A stretch of 64,000 nucleotides of DNA from Jeotgalibacillus aurantiacus (GCF_020595125.1 NZ_JACNMS010000002.1:682001-746000); one strand, 5' to 3'; positions 17,850 through 27,627 are shown, numbered from the stretch's first letter. The notes: generated from the letters alone by a model not told the origin. Numbers and translations are program-made.

Positions 17850-18752
17850 TTACAAAATCAGACGGTCAATCGTTGTAATAAGCTGATTAATCTCAGGCTT
17901 ACTGATCTGATCGTCAGCCCCAACCTGGTTCCCTTTATGCTTAAGGTCATCTGTAATCAAAGATGAGAAAATGACAACCGGCAGCTTTTTAAGGCTTGCA
18001 TGCTCCTTGATCCGCCTTGTCAAATGATGTCCGTCCATTTGAGGCATTTCAATATCTGTTATCACAAGCTGAACGCTGTCTTCTACGTTGTCGTTACTCA
18101 CTGATAAAGATTCCAGGTAGCTGTAGGCATCTTTTCCGTTCTCAAAAAATTCAACGTTATCGTAACCGGCTTCAGATAGTGTGTCTGACAATAATCGTCT
18201 TAACAGTGGTGAGTCCTCTGCTACGACCAGCTGTTTAGAGGATCTGTCACGCTTCCCTAACTTTTTCACCATGCCGACATTGATGCCTGATTCAGGGTTG
18301 ATATCAAGAATAATGCTTTCAAAATCAAGCAGAAGAAGCATATCATCTTCACGCTTAATAACCCCGATAATTTTAGTATCGCCATTTTGATACATATCAG
18401 ACGGTTTTTCAATCTGATCCCACGAAATACGGTGAATCATAGAGACATTATCCACATGAAAGACCACTTTTTGTTTATTAAACTCAGACACGATAAATTT
18501 CTCCTGAGGTGATGTTTCTTTTTTGACGGCTCCAAGTACCGATCGCATATCGATGACAGGAAGCACCTCACCCCGCAGCTGAATAATTCCATTAATAAAC
18601 GGGTGGGAATGGGGCACCTGATTCACAGCAGCCGGCTGAATAATTTCCTTCACCTTAATGACATTGATGCCGTATTTATTATTGTTTACTTCAAACTCGA
18701 CAATTTCCAGTTCATTTGTTCCGCTTTCAAGCAGGATCCCGTTATTGTTCAT
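17850..18752 (-). CDS. cheV: Chemotaxis coupling protein CheV
   Basis: 300 residues. A CheW domain (about 12-150) couples receptors to the CheA kinase, and a receiver domain (about 173-298) follows. The likely phospho-acceptor is D233 in ITDIEMPQMDG, with the acidic pair in VAEDSPLLR. It adapts receptor arrays at the membrane. ATG at 18752 with AAGGAGAG upstream. No che or fla genes are near, as in B. subtilis, where cheV stands alone by ykyB. Confidence 0.95.
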   Translation of the reverse strand: MNNNGILLESGTNELEIVEFEVNNNKYGINVIKVKEIIQPAAVNQVPHSHPFINGIIQLRGEVLPVIDMRSVLGAVKKETSPQEKFIVSEFNKQKVVFHVDNVSMIHRISWDQIEKPSDMYQNGDTKIIGVIKREDDMLLLLDFESIILDINPESGINVGMVKKLGKRDRSSKQLVVAEDSPLLRRLLSDTLSEAGYDNVEFFENGKDAYSYLESLSVSNDNVEDSVQLVITDIEMPQMDGHHLTRRIKEHASLKKLPVVIFSSLITDDLKHKGNQVGADDQISKPEINQLITTIDRLIL

Positions 18753-18794
18753 GATATTCTCTCCTTAAACAGACATAGGTTTTTCAGCACAGCA

Positions 18795-18836
18795 AAAAAG
18801 CCTTGTTACTCCTTTTATCGGAATAACAAGGCTTGA
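18795..18836 (-). terminator. Intrinsic terminator of ykuV
   Basis: AAGCCTTGTTA / TAACAAGGCTT stem with T-run on the minus strand, 32 bp after the ykuV stop. Confidence 0.85.
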
Positions 18837-18867
18837 TCTTAAGCGATATTAGGAAAATTGTCTTATC

Positions 18868-19317
18868 TTATTTTTCTTCAGTCTGCAGCACTCTGCTCAG
18901 GCGCTTGCGAAGCATTTTCATGCCACTTCCGCCGGCCTGAAAATGACGAAGCTGACCATCCTTATCAAATACATAATAAGCTGGTACATACTGGTTCTCA
19001 AATGCTTCAGTCAGTTTATGTTCACTGTCTACATAGACAGGCTGTGAAATATCATGTCCCTGCGCTACCTGTTCAATGACCTGCATATCCAAATCATCTT
19101 CTGAACGTGGCATGTGGACAGCCACAACGTTCAAATCATCTTCATATTCATCGCGTAGTTCGTTGATCTCAGGCATTGCTTCCTTGCATAAGTGACAGCT
19201 TACTGACCAGAAGTGAATTAATGTCGGTTTTTCTCCGACCAGTTCTTCCTTTGTTACTTCATCGTTCAGCCATGCTGTTGCACCGGACAATTCCGGCATA
19301 GGTTCTCTTAACTTCAT
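18868..19317 (-). CDS. ykuV: Thiol-disulfide oxidoreductase YkuV
   Basis: 149-residue thioredoxin-like protein with active-site CHLC at 41-44 and cis-Pro loop EYVPAYYVF-like (QYVPAYYVF). The long shared stretches VVAVHMPRSEDDLD and RHFQAGGSGMKML identify it as YkuV. It has no signal peptide, so it acts in the cytosol, where B. subtilis YkuV shows protein disulfide reductase activity. Start at ATG 19317 with AGGGAGGA; upstream in-frame codons lack a site. In B. subtilis it is next to ykuU; here it is 17 kb away, beside cheV. Confidence 0.92.
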   Translation of the reverse strand: MKLREPMPELSGATAWLNDEVTKEELVGEKPTLIHFWSVSCHLCKEAMPEINELRDEYEDDLNVVAVHMPRSEDDLDMQVIEQVAQGHDISQPVYVDSEHKLTEAFENQYVPAYYVFDKDGQLRHFQAGGSGMKMLRKRLSRVLQTEEK

Positions 19318-19435
19318 AAAAATCCTCCCTGCAGCGACTCGTCCTATCACGAATAAAACTAACCCGTATAAAGGACCAAATTAAAATCATTATTAAAAAA
19401 CACAATTTCCATTATAGAAATTACGACAGTCAGAG

Positions 19436-20746
19436 TCAAGCACTGACCGAATCAACCTGTTTCACTTTGAACAATATAATGAGTCCAATAACAGCCATGA
19501 CGATCAGAGATGATAATGCGATACGGCTTGCAAGTTCTCCGTACTCCCTGAGATTCAGCGTGATGGTTCCATAAACAGCGGGTCCAATAATGGAGGACAC
19601 TTTCCCGGAAAATGCAAAAAGTCCGAAAAACTCTCCCCTTTTTTCAACTGGTGTCAGATCTACAATAAGCGTTCTCGACGTTACCCACATCGAGCCCAGT
19701 GCGACCCCAATCAATGCTCCAGCGATCCAGAACATCCACTGAGCAGTAGCAAGTGCTGCAATCGTCAGAGCGGCGATGAGAATAAAGGCGACAATCACAA
19801 CACCATTTCTTGCTCCTGTACGTTTCGTAATATACCCAAAAATAAAGGATCCTATAACAGCAGCAATAGTTGAACCGAGATATAGAATAATAAACTGACC
19901 TCCCGAAAAACCGACTACCGCCGTAGCATAAATAGCCATAATCGCAATGGTTGTCGCAATCGCATCATTTAAAAAGAAGTAAGCAATCATAAACGTAAAA
20001 ACATTTTTAAAATTTTTCATATCCTTAAAAGTCCGATAAATCGATTTATAACCCGAGAAAAATGAAGCTTTTTGAGCGATCGGTTTCTTCGGTGGATCCT
20101 TTAAGACAAAAAAGAGCGGTAAAGAAAATAACAGATACATCACAGCCGTTGGGATAAATGCCTGTTCAGGATTAGCTTCATTAACGAATAGATAAACAGA
20201 TAAACCAACGATTGTCCCAAGATATCCGACCGCAACGCCAAATCCTGAGATAAGTGGTATTTCCTGTTTCGTTCCAAGATCGCCAAGCATCGTGTCATAA
20301 AAAACAAGACTGCTGTTAAAGAAAAACTTAGCTGCGACAAAAGCAATGACGACCAAAATCAAATTTGCCGGGAGATTAAACCATTCCCCGAAGACATTAC
20401 TCTGTGCAAAAATCCCCATTAAAAAAGTAAACGCAATGGAAAACGAAGCCAGCCAGACGATATACTTCTTTTTCTGTCCCGTCCGGTCAATCCACACACC
20501 ATATAACGGTGAAAAAATTACCAGGAGAAAACTGGCCAGTGCGTTGGCATACGATATAAATGTGCTCGCCACCTGTTCCATCTCCGCACTTCCGCCAATC
20601 TGTGCGTCAAGATAAAAAGGAAAAAAGACCGTATTAATGTTCGATGAAAAAATCGTATTGGCAAAGTCATATAAAGCCCACGATAAAATCGGCAATGTAA
20701 AAAACAATTTCATTCCACTTCTCGGTGGATGATGAACCTGCTGCAT
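19436..20746 (-). CDS. MFS transporter, UMF1/Atg22-like family
   Basis: 436 residues with about 12 membrane helices. The N-terminal motif LSWALYDFANTIFSS is characteristic of the UMF1 (Atg22-like) branch of major facilitators, and VDLTPVEKRGEFFGLF near residue 355 also fits. Substrates in bacteria are unknown, with amino acids or drugs suggested for relatives. Its place next to ykuV and cheV echoes ykuC in B. subtilis, but I am not certain they are orthologous. Confidence 0.85.
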   Translation of the reverse strand: MQQVHHPPRSGMKLFFTLPILSWALYDFANTIFSSNINTVFFPFYLDAQIGGSAEMEQVASTFISYANALASFLLVIFSPLYGVWIDRTGQKKKYIVWLASFSIAFTFLMGIFAQSNVFGEWFNLPANLILVVIAFVAAKFFFNSSLVFYDTMLGDLGTKQEIPLISGFGVAVGYLGTIVGLSVYLFVNEANPEQAFIPTAVMYLLFSLPLFFVLKDPPKKPIAQKASFFSGYKSIYRTFKDMKNFKNVFTFMIAYFFLNDAIATTIAIMAIYATAVVGFSGGQFIILYLGSTIAAVIGSFIFGYITKRTGARNGVVIVAFILIAALTIAALATAQWMFWIAGALIGVALGSMWVTSRTLIVDLTPVEKRGEFFGLFAFSGKVSSIIGPAVYGTITLNLREYGELASRIALSSLIVMAVIGLIILFKVKQVDSVSA

Positions 20747-20842
20747 ATAAAAACCCCCATTTCAAAAGTACAACCTTTCCTGTTACATTCCCTTTTCCCT
20801 ATACTTATTCCTTCTTATGAATTGTTAATTTAACATTAATAA

Positions 20843-20871
20843 AAGGCCGCTCTGATAACAGAGACAGCCTA
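20843..20871 (-). terminator. Intrinsic terminator downstream of corA
   Basis: On the minus strand AGGCTGTCTCT / AGAGCGGCCT (one mismatch) then TTTTATT. It lies beyond the two repeats, in the 605-bp gap between corA and the MFS gene. Confidence 0.6.
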
Positions 20872-20881
20872 ATTCAAAACC

Positions 20882-20994
20882 GTGCCTGGTCATTCCTTCG
20901 CTCCGCGGCCGCGCGGTGAGCCAGCTAGTACTCCGCACTACGCTGTCTCACCTGTCGCTTCTCTGCCGCAGGAGTCTTCGGAATGACCAGGCAC
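20882..20994 (-). repeat. Structured intergenic repeat, subtype A (copy 4)
   Basis: 113 bp with perfect 15-bp arms (GTGCCTGGTCATTCC and complement). GGTGAG/CTCACC stem, tip AGTGC-GGA-GTACT with one wobble. It lacks a few bases of the usual CTTTCCGCGG segment. Confidence 0.9.
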
Positions 20995-21103
20995 TTTTAT
21001 TGTGCTTAATCACAACTTCTTCAAATGAGTGTAAAAATTGATCATTTTAACTAATTTACATAGTTAAAGATCCCACCGAAACGGCATCTGCCTTTTTCAA
21101 ACC

Positions 21104-21215
21104 GGGGCGTATTCCCCCTTCGCTTTCCACGGCCGGGCGGTGAACCCCTCGTGCTTCGCACAATGGTTTCACCTTTCCCTCCTCTGCCGTAGGAGTCTTC
21201 GGGGGAATACGCCCC
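21104..21215 (-). repeat. Structured intergenic repeat, subtype B (copy 5)
   Basis: 112 bp with perfect 15-bp arms (GGGGCGTATTCCCCC and complement), only 109 bp from copy 4 and in the same orientation. It carries a third P2 pairing variant (ACGGC with GCCGT) and the GGTGAA/TTCACC P3 base. Confidence 0.9.
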
Positions 21216-21311
21216 TTTATCTCAAACAACTTTTGATTAATTTTGTGAACAAACCATACCGAGAGCATTCTGCAGAACCACAGCGTTAGAGAAGCACATA
21301 TGGACGTTAGC

Positions 21312-21333
21312 GAAGGAATGCCCCGGCACGGCT
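21312..21333 (+). repeat. Partial structured repeat (one arm)
   Basis: GCGAAGGAATGCCCCGGCACG is the 3' end of a plus-oriented copy with no core or partner arm. It lies just before the corA stop. Confidence 0.55.
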
Positions 21334-21350
21334 TTCATATAAACAATATT

Positions 21351-22355
21351 TCAACGGCGATTAAAGATTCTTCTGCGTTTTTTCTTTTTGGATCTTGAGA
21401 ATCTGAGCCAGCCGATTTTACGGAAGATGACAAACATGACGCCGGCAATCATCGTCATTACGCCCAGCAGAACAAAATAACCGTATTCAAATTCAAGCTC
21501 AGGAATATAAACAAAGTTCATGCCGTATAAACCGGCCAGAAAGGATAATGGCATAAAGATTGTCGTGATGACGGTCAATGTCATCATAATATTGTTCATT
21601 TTATCTGAGCTGACTGAAATATAGTTGTCTCTGATATCTGATGAAAATTCCCGGTATGATTCGAGCATCTCATTCAGCTTAATGACGTGATCATATACAT
21701 CTGAAAAATATAATTGCTGTTCTTTCGTCAGTGCCGTCCTGTTGGCATTTAGCAGACGGTACAACAGATCTCTCGTCGGGACAAGCGACCGCCTCAGCTT
21801 TTGCATATCGTGCCGGATATCAAAAAGCCTGTCCATCAGATCGTGTGATGAATTCTCATCTGTCAATTCTTCAATCCTGTTCAATTCATCCTCGATTCCA
21901 TACACATACGGAAAATAATCATCAACGGCCGCATCCATCATTTTATGAAGAATGGAAATCGGACTTTGTTCAGAGATAACTTCTTTTCCTTTCACCAGGT
22001 CTTCCCACATTTCATCAATAAACGGAATTTTTTCGTAATGCCAGGTTACGATCATGTTGCTATTAACGAATGTATCAATCTCCTGTGCTTCATATGTATG
22101 TTTGGGCAGATGATGAAAGGTCAGGAAAATATATTGATCATAATTATCAAACTTGGGACGCTGATATTCTTTTTCCATACAGTCTTCTAAGGCGAGCGGG
22201 TGAAAGGAAAAAGAGCGCTCAAGTTCTTTTCCTTCCCGGTCCGCCGGCTGATCAAAATCAACCCAGAACCAGTGCAGATCCTGTTTTTTTGCTTCTTTTA
22301 TCGTTTTATACGTTTTTAATTCTCCGTTTTTTTCCAAACCTGCAATCCGGATCAA
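21351..22355 (-). CDS. corA: CorA-family magnesium/divalent cation transporter
   Basis: 334 residues. A large N-terminal cytoplasmic domain (about 1-265) with long helices is followed by two C-terminal membrane segments. The first ends in the selectivity motif YGMNF, and a basic tail (SRSKKKKRRR) follows. This is the CorA architecture for Mg2+ uptake, though Co2+ or Zn2+ transport is possible in the family. The start is TTG 22355, with AAAGGTGG seven nt ahead. It is divergent from patA. Confidence 0.9.
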   Translation of the reverse strand: MIRIAGLEKNGELKTYKTIKEAKKQDLHWFWVDFDQPADREGKELERSFSFHPLALEDCMEKEYQRPKFDNYDQYIFLTFHHLPKHTYEAQEIDTFVNSNMIVTWHYEKIPFIDEMWEDLVKGKEVISEQSPISILHKMMDAAVDDYFPYVYGIEDELNRIEELTDENSSHDLMDRLFDIRHDMQKLRRSLVPTRDLLYRLLNANRTALTKEQQLYFSDVYDHVIKLNEMLESYREFSSDIRDNYISVSSDKMNNIMMTLTVITTIFMPLSFLAGLYGMNFVYIPELEFEYGYFVLLGVMTMIAGVMFVIFRKIGWLRFSRSKKKKRRRIFNRR

Positions 22356-22486
22356 ACTGCTCCCACCTTTCTCTATTAAGCATATTATTATTTAGCCTTA
22401 ATCACCTGAGTTTAATCATGTGCCCGGAGATAAAAATACGTTACAATAGTAAAATATCAAAAAGAAGCAGTAAAGGTGTGAAAGTA

Positions 22487-23632
22487 ATGAACGAAACAGT
22501 CAGTCAGCTTCAAATATCAGGAATCAGACAATTTTTCAACCGGATCCAGCATATTGAGAATATGATTTCTCTTACGATTGGACAGCCTGATTTCCATACA
22601 CCCACCCACATTAAAGAAGCAGCTGCAAAAGCCATCATGGAAAATCAGACGACATATACGCATAATGCCGGAATACTTGAGCTTCGCAAGGCAGTTTCAG
22701 CGTTTATGAAAAAGAAATATGAACTTGATTATCAGGCTGAGGATGAGATTATTATCACGAATGGTGCATCACAGGCGATTGATACTGCACTCAGAACCAT
22801 TTTAAGCCCGGGACAGGATGTCATTCTTCCAGGACCGGTTTATCCGGGGTATGTTCCTGTGATTAAACAGTGCGGTGCCCGTCCTGTGTTTGCGGATACG
22901 ACAAAAACGGGCTTTAAAATGACTGCTGACCTGATCAGGGAAACATTAACCGATCAGACAACATGCATCGTTCTGCCATACCCGTCAAATCCGACAGGTG
23001 TAAGTTTGACAGAGGACGAGATCACTGAAATTGCACATCTTGCAAAGGAGAAGGATCTGTACATTATTGCAGATGAAATATACAGTGAACTCGTTTATGA
23101 CAGGCCGCATTTTTCGATCGGCAGACTGTATAAAGAGAAAACCATTGTAATTAACGGACTGTCAAAATCACATGCGATGACAGGCTGGCGTATTGGTGTG
23201 CTTATGGCTCCATCCGGGATTGCAGAACAGTGTCTGAAAGTTCACCAGTACACAGTTTCCTGTGTCTCGTCCATTTCACAGCACGCAGCTGTTGCGGCCT
23301 TTACGGACGGCATAGATGACGCAATTCCGATGAGAAATGAATATAAACTGAGGCGTGATTTCACTGCAGTTCATCTAGCTAAACTCGGGTTTACAACGGT
23401 TCATCCCGATGGTGCCTTTTACTTTTTAGCGGGTATTCCGGACGATATTTCATTGTCCTCATTTGACTTCGCCGTTGAGCTTGCAGAGCAGGCAGGTGTC
23501 GGTGTGGTTCCCGGAACTGCATTTGCCCCTTTTGGGGAAGGATATGTAAGAATTTCATACGCTTGTTCTATGGACCAGCTTCAAGAGGCTTTTATTAGAA
23601 TAGAACAGTATCTCGATAAAAAGCGCCGATAA
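22487..23632 (+). CDS. patA: Aminotransferase PatA (class I, PLP)
   Basis: 381-residue fold-type I aminotransferase. Substrate-loop motif LTIGQPDFHTPTHI, PLP-binding Asn in PYPSNPTG, Asp in IADEIYSEL, Schiff-base Lys in NGLSKSHAMTGWR, and carboxylate Arg in GYVRISYACS. B. subtilis PatA can act on N-acetyl-LL-diaminopimelate, which would link it to the dapH/dapL genes elsewhere in this window. The frame is open about 140 codons upstream, but the ATG at 22487 has AAAGGTGTG six nt before it and begins the conserved region. It ends in an arms-only hairpin. Confidence 0.9.
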   Translation: MNETVSQLQISGIRQFFNRIQHIENMISLTIGQPDFHTPTHIKEAAAKAIMENQTTYTHNAGILELRKAVSAFMKKKYELDYQAEDEIIITNGASQAIDTALRTILSPGQDVILPGPVYPGYVPVIKQCGARPVFADTTKTGFKMTADLIRETLTDQTTCIVLPYPSNPTGVSLTEDEITEIAHLAKEKDLYIIADEIYSELVYDRPHFSIGRLYKEKTIVINGLSKSHAMTGWRIGVLMAPSGIAEQCLKVHQYTVSCVSSISQHAAVAAFTDGIDDAIPMRNEYKLRRDFTAVHLAKLGFTTVHPDGAFYFLAGIPDDISLSSFDFAVELAEQAGVGVVPGTAFAPFGEGYVRISYACSMDQLQEAFIRIEQYLDKKRR

Positions 23633-23640
23633 ATGTATAA

Positions 23641-23684
23641 ACAGTGCCGGGCCATTCCTCAACTTCGGAATGGCCCGGCACTGT
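23641..23684. repeat. Arms-only miniature of the structured repeat, convergent terminator
   Basis: ACAGTGCCGGGCCATTCC / GGAATGGCCCGGCACTGT with an 8-nt loop. The 15-bp arm GTGCCGGGCCATTCC fits the outer arm pattern of the full repeats, but the whole core is absent. It sits between convergent patA and ykwC, followed by T-rich sequence, so it can terminate both. Confidence 0.75.
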
Positions 23685-23717
23685 TTTGTTCAGGCAGAAC
23701 GCAATTAATACGATCTA

Positions 23718-24590
23718 TTACAACTGCTTCTCATAGTGTTTATACAACGCCTGGGTTCCTTTAAGTTCGAACCCGGCATTTGCTGTTTCTTCATAAGATT
23801 GCAGCGCAAGCTTCAGGCCGGGCAAATCAATTCCCAACGTATTTGCTTCCTGCAACGCAATTCGAAGATCCTTAATAAAATGATGGATATAAAACCCCGG
23901 TTCATAGTCACCATTCAGAATTCTCGGCGCAAGATGGCTCAGGCTCCAGCTACCTGCTGCTCCCTGCGAAATACTCGCCAGAACCTTCTCTGGATCAAGA
24001 CCGGCTTTAATGGCGTAAACGATTGCTTCACAAACGCCTGTCATCGTGGAACCGATCACAATCTGATTACTCATCTTCGCATGCTGACCACTGCCCGAGG
24101 ATCCGTGAAAAACAATATTGGTCCCGAACAGTTCAAACAGAGGCTTTAATGTTTCAAATGATGATTCTTCCCCGCCGACCATGATGGACAATGTACCATT
24201 TTTAGCTCCAAGGTCACCTCCGGATACAGGGGCATCAAGCATCGCGATTCCTCTCTCTTTCCCTTCTTTATATAATCTTTTCGCTAAAGCAGGTGTGGAT
24301 GTAGTTAAATCAGCACAAATCGTCCCTTCCCCTGCCCGATTAAAAATACCCGTTTCACCTAAGTACACTTCTTCTACATCCTGCGGATAACCGACCATGG
24401 TGAACACAACAGCGCATTCACCTGCCAGACTTCCAACAGATTCGTGCCAGATTGCACCAGCATCCACAAGTGGATCAGCCTTTGACTTTGTTCTCGTATA
24501 AATATGTACTTCATGATTTTTCAACAGGTGCCTTACAATAGAGGCACCCATGACACCTGTACCGATAAAACCGACTTTTAATGATTGCAT
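23718..24590 (-). CDS. ykwC: Beta-hydroxyacid dehydrogenase (3-hydroxyisobutyrate dehydrogenase-like, YkwC)
   Basis: 290 residues. An N-terminal Rossmann domain (GFIGTGVMG at about 7-15) binds NAD(P). The substrate motif DAPVSGGDLGAKNG lies near 120 and the catalytic Lys near 170 in GQHAKMSNQ. It oxidises a small beta-hydroxyacid; the exact substrate (3-hydroxyisobutyrate, glyoxylate reduction) is not determinable. Start ATG 24590 is spaced eight nt from GGGAG; codons above are too close. Position next to patA and ykwB matches B. subtilis. Confidence 0.87.
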   Translation of the reverse strand: MQSLKVGFIGTGVMGASIVRHLLKNHEVHIYTRTKSKADPLVDAGAIWHESVGSLAGECAVVFTMVGYPQDVEEVYLGETGIFNRAGEGTICADLTTSTPALAKRLYKEGKERGIAMLDAPVSGGDLGAKNGTLSIMVGGEESSFETLKPLFELFGTNIVFHGSSGSGQHAKMSNQIVIGSTMTGVCEAIVYAIKAGLDPEKVLASISQGAAGSWSLSHLAPRILNGDYEPGFYIHHFIKDLRIALQEANTLGIDLPGLKLALQSYEETANAGFELKGTQALYKHYEKQL

Positions 24591-24680
24591 TTTCATCACT
24601 CCCACTCCCTATTTTCTTATCAAGTTCTGAAAATTGCAAACGTTATAGCTGATTGATAGGATGGGATGGAGGTGAGAATG

Positions 24681-25337
24681 ATGAAGAAAACGTTTTTTGT
24701 ATTCAATGATTCAAGAAGAATGGACATCCACATTAGAAACTACAAAGAAGAGGATTTTGAAAGCCTTATTCATATTCAGCGGAAAGCTTTTCCTCCTCCA
24801 TTCCCACAGGAACTTTTATGGAACCGGGATCAGCTGACTGAACATATTACCCGGTTTCCCGAGGGCGCATTATGTATTGAAGCAGATGGAAAAATTGCCG
24901 GGTCTATTACAGCTTTAAGAACAAACCGTACTGATCAGGATCATACATGGGATGAAATCACATCTGAAGGGTACATAACCAATCATGAGCCGGACGGTGA
25001 TACGATTTATATTGTGGATATTTGTGTAGATCCAGCCTTCAGGGGACTAGGGCTCGGAAAAGAATTAATGCGTGCTATGTACGAAACGGTTGTTTATTTA
25101 GGGGTAAAACAGCTTGCTGGCGGAAGCAGAATGCCGGGATATATCGATTATCAGCCAGGGATGTCACCTGAGGAGTATTTTGAAAAAGTTAAAAGCGGAG
25201 AGATTTCTGATCCAGTTGTGACATTTTTAATGAAGTCCGGCCGGGTACCGGAGCGATTGCTGCCAGGTTACCTCGAGGATGAAGAATCTGCTGATCATGC
25301 CGTTTTAATGGTTTGGAAAAACCCATTCTTAAATTAA
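24681..25337 (+). CDS. ykwB: GNAT-family N-acetyltransferase (YkwB)
   Basis: About 218 residues. The GNAT core includes IHIRNYKEEDFESLI near the start and the acetyl-CoA loop VDPAFRGLGLGKELM near 120. The acyl acceptor is unknown. The ATG at 24681 is eight nt from GGAGG; 24678 is equally possible, and the homologous region begins a dozen residues later. The divergent pair with ykwC is preserved from B. subtilis. Confidence 0.85.
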   Translation: MKKTFFVFNDSRRMDIHIRNYKEEDFESLIHIQRKAFPPPFPQELLWNRDQLTEHITRFPEGALCIEADGKIAGSITALRTNRTDQDHTWDEITSEGYITNHEPDGDTIYIVDICVDPAFRGLGLGKELMRAMYETVVYLGVKQLAGGSRMPGYIDYQPGMSPEEYFEKVKSGEISDPVVTFLMKSGRVPERLLPGYLEDEESADHAVLMVWKNPFLN

Positions 25338-25343
25338 TGGCAT

Positions 25344-25379
25344 AAAAAAAGAACCGGATTATGGGGGGAATCCGGTTCA
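25344..25379 (-). terminator. Terminator downstream of ptsHI
   Basis: GAACCGGATT / AATCCGGTTC stem with an eight-nt loop, followed on the minus strand by TTTTTTT. It is also just past the ykwB stop and could stop that transcript weakly. Confidence 0.8.
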
Positions 25380-25472
25380 CAAAAGGGAAATCAGAATGAA
25401 AAAGTATGCTTGTACTACTAATATACTTCCCCCATCTTCAAACATTTATTCCTTTAATAAGTTACATTTGCG

Positions 25473-27191
25473 TTACATATTTATTTCTTTTTTTACAGCT
25501 TCAATGACTTCCTCATTCGTTGAGAGGTTAAGCACTTTTTCAGCCAGCTCTTTCATTTTTTCCTGAGAAAGACCACTGATTTGTGAACGCGCAGGCAGGA
25601 TTGATGTTGCGCTCATTGAGAATTCATCGAGTCCAAGCCCAAGAAGAATCGGAATCGCGATTTCATCTCCAGCCATCTCTCCACACATACCAGTCCATTT
25701 ACCTTCCTTGTGAGAAGCATCGATCACCATCTTGATCAGACGGAGAATCGCCGGATTGTATGGCTGATATAAGTAAGAAATCTGTTCATTCATCCGGTCA
25801 GCTGCCATCGTGTACTGAATCAAATCGTTCGTACCGATACTGAAGAAATCCACTTCTTTTGCAAACTGGTCAGCCAGTACTGCAGTAGATGGAATTTCAA
25901 CCATGATGCCGATTTCAATAGAATCTGAAACCTCTGTTCCTTCCGCAATCAGTTCTTCCTTCACCTTTAATAGTAAAGACTTCGCTTCACGGAATTCGCT
26001 CAGGTTTGAGATCATCGGGAACATTACTTTCAGATTCCCGTAAGTACTTGCACGAAGAAGTGCACGGAGCTGAACGCGGAAAAGATCCGTTTTGTCCAGA
26101 CACATTCGGATGGCACGGTATCCAAGGAATGGATTCATTTCTTCCGGAAGGTCAAGATACGGAAGTTCCTTATCTCCACCAATATCCAGTGTTCTGACAA
26201 CAACAGGTTTTCCTTTCATGCCTTCAAGAACGGCTTTATAGGATTCAAACTGCTCATCTTCTGACGGCAGATCGTTACGTCCCATATAAAGGAATTCAGT
26301 CCGGTAAAGTCCAATGGCTTCACCACCGTTATTGATAACGCCTTCAAGATCGGCAGGTGTACCAATATTGGCTGCCAGTTCTACATGTTTACCATCAGCA
26401 GATACAGACGGCTCATTCACAAGCTTAGCCCATTCCGCTTTCTGATCAGCAAACTTTGCTGCTTCTTCTTTATAACGGCTGATAATGTCATCAGAAGGGT
26501 TGATATGAACTTCGCCATTCAATCCGTCAACAATAACAAAGTCACCGTTTTCAATTTCTTTTGTTGCTTCTTTTGTTCCCACGACCGCAGGAATCTCCAT
26601 TGAACGTGCCATAATCGCTGAATGCGAAGTACGGCCTCCAATGTTTGTTGTGAATCCTTTAACAAATTCACGGTTCAGCTGAGCAGTATCTGATGGCGTT
26701 AAGTCATCCGCAATCACAATTACTTCCTCGGAAATCATGCTTGGATTTAACACTTTTACGCCAAGCAGATGTGACAGAACACGCTTCGTTACATCACGAA
26801 TATCCGCTGCACGTTCTCTCATATAATCATTGTCCATCTGCTCAAACATCATGACGAACATATCAGCCGTTTCTTTCAATGCTGCTTCAGCATTAACACT
26901 TTCCTGACTGATTTTGTCCTCAATTGGTGAAATGAGTTCAGGATCACTCAGTACAAGAAGATGAGCTTCAAAAATAGCTGCTTTATCTTCACCAAGTTCT
27001 GTTTTGGCACGATCACGAATCACCGCCAATTCACCTTTTGATGTTTCAAGAGCCTCCTGAAAACGCTGTACTTCCTGAGCTGGGTCGTCTACTTTAGTCT
27101 GCTCAAATGACAAATCCGGTTCTACCAGGCGATATGCTTTTGCAATCGCAATGCCACTTGAAGCTGCAATACCTTTTAATACAGAAGACAT
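25473..27191 (-). CDS. ptsI: Phosphotransferase system enzyme I
   Basis: 572 residues, standard length. It takes phosphate from phosphoenolpyruvate and passes it to HPr. The phosphorylated histidine is H190 in [13 protein letters not shown]. The C-terminal PEP-binding barrel shows the conserved [17 protein letters not shown] and the active-site Cys in WTGMCGE. It begins two bases after the ptsH stop, so translation is coupled. Cytosolic. Confidence 0.97.
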   Translation of the reverse strand: MSSVLKGIAASSGIAIAKAYRLVEPDLSFEQTKVDDPAQEVQRFQEALETSKGELAVIRDRAKTELGEDKAAIFEAHLLVLSDPELISPIEDKISQESVNAEAALKETADMFVMMFEQMDNDYMRERAADIRDVTKRVLSHLLGVKVLNPSMISEEVIVIADDLTPSDTAQLNREFVKGFTTNIGGRTSHSAIMARSMEIPAVVGTKEATKEIENGDFVIVDGLNGEVHINPSDDIISRYKEEAAKFADQKAEWAKLVNEPSVSADGKHVELAANIGTPADLEGVINNGGEAIGLYRTEFLYMGRNDLPSEDEQFESYKAVLEGMKGKPVVVRTLDIGGDKELPYLDLPEEMNPFLGYRAIRMCLDKTDLFRVQLRALLRASTYGNLKVMFPMISNLSEFREAKSLLLKVKEELIAEGTEVSDSIEIGIMVEIPSTAVLADQFAKEVDFFSIGTNDLIQYTMAADRMNEQISYLYQPYNPAILRLIKMVIDASHKEGKWTGMCGEMAGDEIAIPILLGLGLDEFSMSATSILPARSQISGLSQEKMKELAEKVLNLSTNEEVIEAVKKEINM

Positions 27192-27193
27192 GC

Positions 27194-27457
27194 TTATGCC
27201 AGACCTTCTTTTTTAAGTGTTTCTTCAAGGCTTGCCAGCGCTTCCTCTTCATCGCTTCCATCTGCATAGATCACGATCTCAGCTCCCTGTCCGACTCCAA
27301 GAGACATAACACCCATGATTGATTTCAGGTTTACTTTTTTACCTTTGTACTCAAGCTGAATATCAGAATCAAACTTGCTTGCTGTTTGAACAAGAATCGT
27401 TGCCGGGCGTGCGTGAATACCCGTTTCTGCTGTTACTGTAAATTGTTTTTGTGCCAT
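27194..27457 (-). CDS. ptsH: Phosphocarrier protein HPr
   Basis: 87 residues. H15 (GIHARPAT) receives phosphate from enzyme I, and S46 ([11 protein letters not shown]) is the HPr-kinase site, so CcpA-type catabolite control through HPr-Ser-P should be available. Ribosome site AAAAGGAG upstream. Unlike B. subtilis, no ptsG precedes it; a DUF4129 gene lies upstream instead. Confidence 0.97.
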   Translation of the reverse strand: MAQKQFTVTAETGIHARPATILVQTASKFDSDIQLEYKGKKVNLKSIMGVMSLGVGQGAEIVIYADGSDEEEALASLEETLKKEGLA

Positions 27458-27505
27458 TTAAATCTTCTCCTTTTCTGTAACTTGTATTTACAACATCACC
27501 ATACT

Positions 27506-27534
27506 AAATTATCGGATTGTCGCATCCGCGTCAA
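27506..27534 (-). promoter_or_regulatory. ptsHI promoter
   Basis: TTGACG (27529-27534), 17-bp spacer, TAATTT (27506-27511), about 50 bp before the ptsH start. It indicates that ptsHI is transcribed on its own. Confidence 0.6.
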
Positions 27535-27627
27535 TACAAACAATTTAAGTGATGATTCTGTATGTTTCTAAGAAATAAGAATAGCATGTCAACACCGTTA
27601 GTACAACGATTTTGCCGTCCACACTAT

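Noticed and set aside
21056-21268. 70-codon open frame on the minus strand
   Set aside because: It spans repeat copy 5; no ribosome site and no recognisable product.
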